Assembly (NCBI RefSeq): GCF_013408175.1
Contig: NZ_JACBYW010000004.1
Location: 1-64,000 of the forward strand
Reading direction: 5' to 3'
DNA length: 64,000 nt
Source: Actinopolyspora biskrensis
Lineage (GTDB): Bacteria > Actinomycetota > Actinomycetes > Mycobacteriales > Pseudonocardiaceae
Shown: positions 61,856 to 64,000 of the stretch, piece after piece
Position numbering within the stretch: position 1 is the first letter of the stretch
How the letters are laid out: each line of letters opens with the position of its first letter
Notes under the pieces: model-generated
The model's input: the letters and a program-made list of their open reading frames with translations, nothing else
Databases searched by the model: none
Told to the model about the DNA's origin: nothing
Program-made: the position numbers and the translations under genes

Positions 61856-62265
61856 CACTGACCTCCGATCAGCCGGCCGATGCTGTTGGCACCCACCTGC
61901 GAGATCGCCTCGGTCAGCCCGGAGCCTGCCTCTGCCAGCGGGCCGACACCGGCCAGGAACAGCACCGGCAGCGCGACGAGGCAGATCAGCGCCGTCTTGT
62001 CGGCCTTCCGGTCGATGCCGATGTCGTAGACGGTCAGCACGATGAGCAGCAGGGTCGCCGCTCCCACGGTGATGCCGCTGTTCACCGGGACGATGTCGAC
62101 GATGTCGTTGACGCGGGCGGCCAGCCACGCGCCGAGGGCGGTGTCGGCCAGCGAGCACCCGCCGATGAAGACCAGCGACGACTTCAGCCACCACGGGTTG
62201 GCCTTCTTGCGCTTCCACAGGATCGCGACCAGGCCGAAGGACAGGATCATGATTGCCCAGGACAA
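61855..62265 (-). CDS. small polytopic membrane protein (SpdB-like position)
   Basis: 136 aa with four membrane segments, ending EAISQVGANSIGRLIGGQ. The TTG at 62265 is chosen because GAGGAGG lies 6 nt upstream; the longer frame upstream is a shadow. It overlaps the next gene at its stop. Probably a spread/transfer accessory protein. Confidence 0.7.
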   Translation of the reverse strand: MSWAIMILSFGLVAILWKRKKANPWWLKSSLVFIGGCSLADTALGAWLAARVNDIVDIVPVNSGITVGAATLLLIVLTVYDIGIDRKADKTALICLVALPVLFLAGVGPLAEAGSGLTEAISQVGANSIGRLIGGQ

Positions 62266-62285
62266 GGTTCCTCCTCGGTAGGTAG

Positions 62286-62837
62286 TCAGGTCGCCAGCAC
62301 GACGACCAGGACGATGACGGCGGCGGTCAGCACGAGCCGGGAGGGGCGGCGCGCCAGCCAGAGCAGCGCGTACCCCACCGCGGTGATCACCAGGGACACC
62401 CAGCCGAACCACTGGCCCGCGGTTCGCAGCGCGGGAACGCCCCCGGACCACTCGGCCCGGCGGGCACGGGTGTGGATGTCCCGGAGGGACGGCGGGCGAG
62501 CTCGCCACACCGACCCGTCGAGCGCCGCGCGGGCGGTCTCACCGGCCTCCGCCGACCAGGCGGAGATGGCCGTTCGTAGCTTCGCCACCGAGGTCGGTGC
62601 GACTTCACCTTCCGGTTCTCGCGGTTCGATCCGGTCACTCGGCGTGTTCACCGCTTGGCGCTCGCCGGGGAAGGGGAGGACCTCCCCGCCCTCGGATTCC
62701 TCGCCCCCGGCGGCCGGGTCCTCGCGCGCGCGTGCGCGATCGCGCTCGGGCTCGCGCTCACGCCCCCGATTGGAGGCCGCTGCCGGAGGGTTCGCGGTGT
62801 CGTGCTCGGTCCCTTCCCACGGGTCGGGGATCGCCAT
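62286..62837 (-). CDS. hypothetical protein with C-terminal membrane segments
   Basis: 183 aa. The first 90 residues are charged and probably disordered (REREPERDRARARED). A helical part and two C-terminal membrane segments follow (about 140-182). Its ATG shares one base with the preceding stop (TGATG), so translation is coupled. No family recognised. Confidence 0.65.
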   Translation of the reverse strand: MAIPDPWEGTEHDTANPPAAASNRGREREPERDRARAREDPAAGGEESEGGEVLPFPGERQAVNTPSDRIEPREPEGEVAPTSVAKLRTAISAWSAEAGETARAALDGSVWRARPPSLRDIHTRARRAEWSGGVPALRTAGQWFGWVSLVITAVGYALLWLARRPSRLVLTAAVIVLVVVLAT

Positions 62838-63265
62838 CAGCGGTCACCACCTTCGGCGTCGATCCGCTGGGCTTCTTCGCCCAGGTGCCGGGCGTAGTGC
62901 TCGAACAGCCGGTCACGCTCCGCTTCGGACAGCAGCGAGATCGCACCCCGCAGGCACATCAGCGCATTGCCCAGCCGTGCGGAGTCGGTGCCGCTCTGGT
63001 TGAGCTTGCTGTCGTAGAGCGCCGCGCTCGCCGGGTTCGGTTCGGCCCGCTCGAGAACCCGGCGCACGTGCTCGCTGATCTCGGCGTGCTGCTCGCGTGC
63101 TGCGCGCCCGGGGCCTCGGGAGTGCGTGACCGCGCTGAGCAACGCGTCCTGCGCGGCCCGGAACCGCTCCACGGGGGTGCTCGCCTTGCGGGCCCGGTCC
63201 GCGTGGTGCGCGGTGCGGCGCCGCAGCGAACGCACCTTCCTCGGCTCACGCTTCGTCGTGGTCAT
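62837..63265 (-). CDS. hypothetical helical protein, 142 aa
   Basis: A basic N terminus (KREPRKVRSLRRRTAHHADRA) and an alpha-helical remainder (ERFRAAQDALLSAV, ALYDSKLNQSG, ISLLSEAERDRLFEHYARHL). No membrane segment. It overlaps the upstream gene by 20 bp and couples to the next. Function unknown. Confidence 0.65.
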   Translation of the reverse strand: MTTTKREPRKVRSLRRRTAHHADRARKASTPVERFRAAQDALLSAVTHSRGPGRAAREQHAEISEHVRRVLERAEPNPASAALYDSKLNQSGTDSARLGNALMCLRGAISLLSEAERDRLFEHYARHLGEEAQRIDAEGGDR

Positions 63266-63470
63266 GCTCGTCCACCTCCTCGCCGCGTGCGCGCATCGCG
63301 TCGAGCGCCACTTCGTCGGCGCACTGCCAGATGTCCATCTGGTCGTCGGCCTGCCAGTGGCCTTCGCAGAGCCAGGCCGTGGTGGCCACCGGCCGCCGGC
63401 TCGGGCCGCGGCGGGCGTGCAGGTCCCGCCGCGCCCGCTCGACCAGTTCCTGTTGGAGTCGCTCGGTCAT
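63246..63470 (-). CDS. small hypothetical protein, 74 aa
   Basis: 74 aa with the Cys/His-containing region WLCEGHWQADDQMDIWQCADEV and an acidic tail (EEVDEHDHDEA). Its ATG overlaps the preceding stop (ATGA). Too short to assign. Confidence 0.6.
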   Translation of the reverse strand: MTERLQQELVERARRDLHARRGPSRRPVATTAWLCEGHWQADDQMDIWQCADEVALDAMRARGEEVDEHDHDEA

Positions 63471-64000
63471 GCCGCGACCTCCGCCTCGCCGTCGCCGCCG
63501 CGGCCGCGCAGCGCCCGCAGCACCTCCTGGGCCGTGGTGGCGCGGATTCCGAGGTGCCGTTGCACGGCTCGCCTGCTCGGTCGCGGGTTCAGCTCGCCGG
63601 TCTCGATCGCTTGCCGGGCTCGGGTCACGAGTTCGGCCAACTCGTCGTTGGTTCCCGCCTCGGGAACCGCCGGGTCTCCGGAGCCGGTTTTCGCTGTTCC
63701 CGCCGGTTCCGAGGAGGTGGATTCCCCGGACAGCCACCGGCCGATCTCGGCGGCCAGCTGCTCGCCCTCATGGGGTTCGTCGGACTTCCGGGAACCACTC
63801 GGTGTCAGGCCGGGAACCACCGCGTCCCGCAGTCGATGGCCGCCGAACCGGCTCCGCGTGAGCGTGACCGTGCCGGGGGCGTGCCGGAGCTGGATGGTGC
63901 CGTCCTCGGCGAGCTCACCGACCGACCGGCGAACGGCGGCCCGCTCCATCCGGACCCGGCGGCGCTGCGCGATCCGCGCCGTACGGGCGGCCGCCCGCTC
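63467..64000 (-). CDS. putative DNA-binding protein, 5' end outside window
   Basis: The frame is open through the right edge with sensible residues before the internal Met at 63949 (for example ARTARIAQRRRVR), so the true start is probably outside. It contains wing-like SVGELAEDGTIQLRH near the visible start and a helical, helix-turn-helix-like C-terminal region (PRPSRRAVQRHLGIRATTAQEVLRALRG). Likely a regulator or replication/transfer protein of the element. Confidence 0.6.
   Translation of the reverse strand, partial: ERAAARTARIAQRRRVRMERAAVRRSVGELAEDGTIQLRHAPGTVTLTRSRFGGHRLRDAVVPGLTPSGSRKSDEPHEGEQLAAEIGRWLSGESTSSEPAGTAKTGSGDPAVPEAGTNDELAELVTRARQAIETGELNPRPSRRAVQRHLGIRATTAQEVLRALRGRGGDGEAEVAA

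Larger units (their letters stand above)
47804..64000. mobile_element. putative integrative conjugative element at tRNA-Thr (right end beyond window)
   Basis: A tRNA 3' end followed at once by a tyrosine integrase gives the left border. A TraB/FtsK-like translocase with small, overlapping membrane and regulatory genes at 58.7-64 kb forms a transfer module of the actinomycete ICE type. The cargo includes CRISPR arrays, an MFS pump, a DnaB-type helicase, a radical SAM protein and a diguanylate cyclase. No second tRNA-derived repeat was found by eye, so the right border is not in view. The DnaB/radical SAM block could instead be host DNA between two insertions. Confidence 0.6.

Overview
The window is high-GC actinobacterial DNA. 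The closest match I can name is the order Pseudonocardiales or its relatives, and the many acidic, Asp/Glu-rich proteins would suit a salt-adapted member such as Actinopolyspora; that placement is inference. The best anchor is gene order. lpqE-like, radA, carD, ispD, ispF, cysS and an rlmB-type methyltransferase lie together at 17.5-25.0 kb as they do in Mycobacterium, with mutY and mhuD nearby. disA, the usual neighbour of radA, is absent from this locus.

Layout. 0.3-8.7 kb: a DASS transporter, a secreted subtilase divergent from a large LuxR-type ATPase regulator, a decayed gene and two coupled hypothetical genes. 8.9-15.2 kb: a DrrAB-type ABC exporter, a membrane-anchored EEP-fold protein, the heme oxygenase MhuD, and a YhgE/Pip protein coupled to an unusual ABC ATPase. 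15.4-25.0 kb: DNA repair (mutY, radA), carbonic anhydrase, CarD, isoprenoid genes ispDF, cysS and rlmB. 25.3-31.1 kb: an AlgI/AlgX-like acyl-transfer pair and a zinc-uptake operon behind a Zur-like box. 31.4-36.3 kb: an orphan MsiK-type sugar ATPase with a DasR-like site, a LacI regulator, and a FUSC/MarR divergent pair. 36.4-40.7 kb: a five-gene membrane cluster (DUF4178, DUF4247, a Pro/Gln-rich protein, DUF350, a spermidine-synthase-like protein). 41.0-47.4 kb: trehalose metabolism (OtsA and an OtsB-GH15 fusion) and a ThrE exporter.

47.8 kb to the right edge looks like an integrative, probably conjugative, element inserted at tRNA-Thr(TGT). A tyrosine recombinase carrying a C-terminal GntR domain is followed by two type I-E CRISPR arrays (13 and 24 repeats, no cas genes in the window). 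Next come a small regulator, an MFS pump, a DnaB-type helicase beside a radical SAM protein and a diguanylate cyclase. A minus-strand, tightly overlapping transfer cluster with a TraB/FtsK-like translocase then runs off the right end.

Two patterns cut across the window. At least eight genes start exactly 6 nt after a TANNNT -10 box, which points to leaderless transcripts. A family of structured intergenic repeats recurs between genes, on both the chromosome and the element, with paired base changes in the stems.
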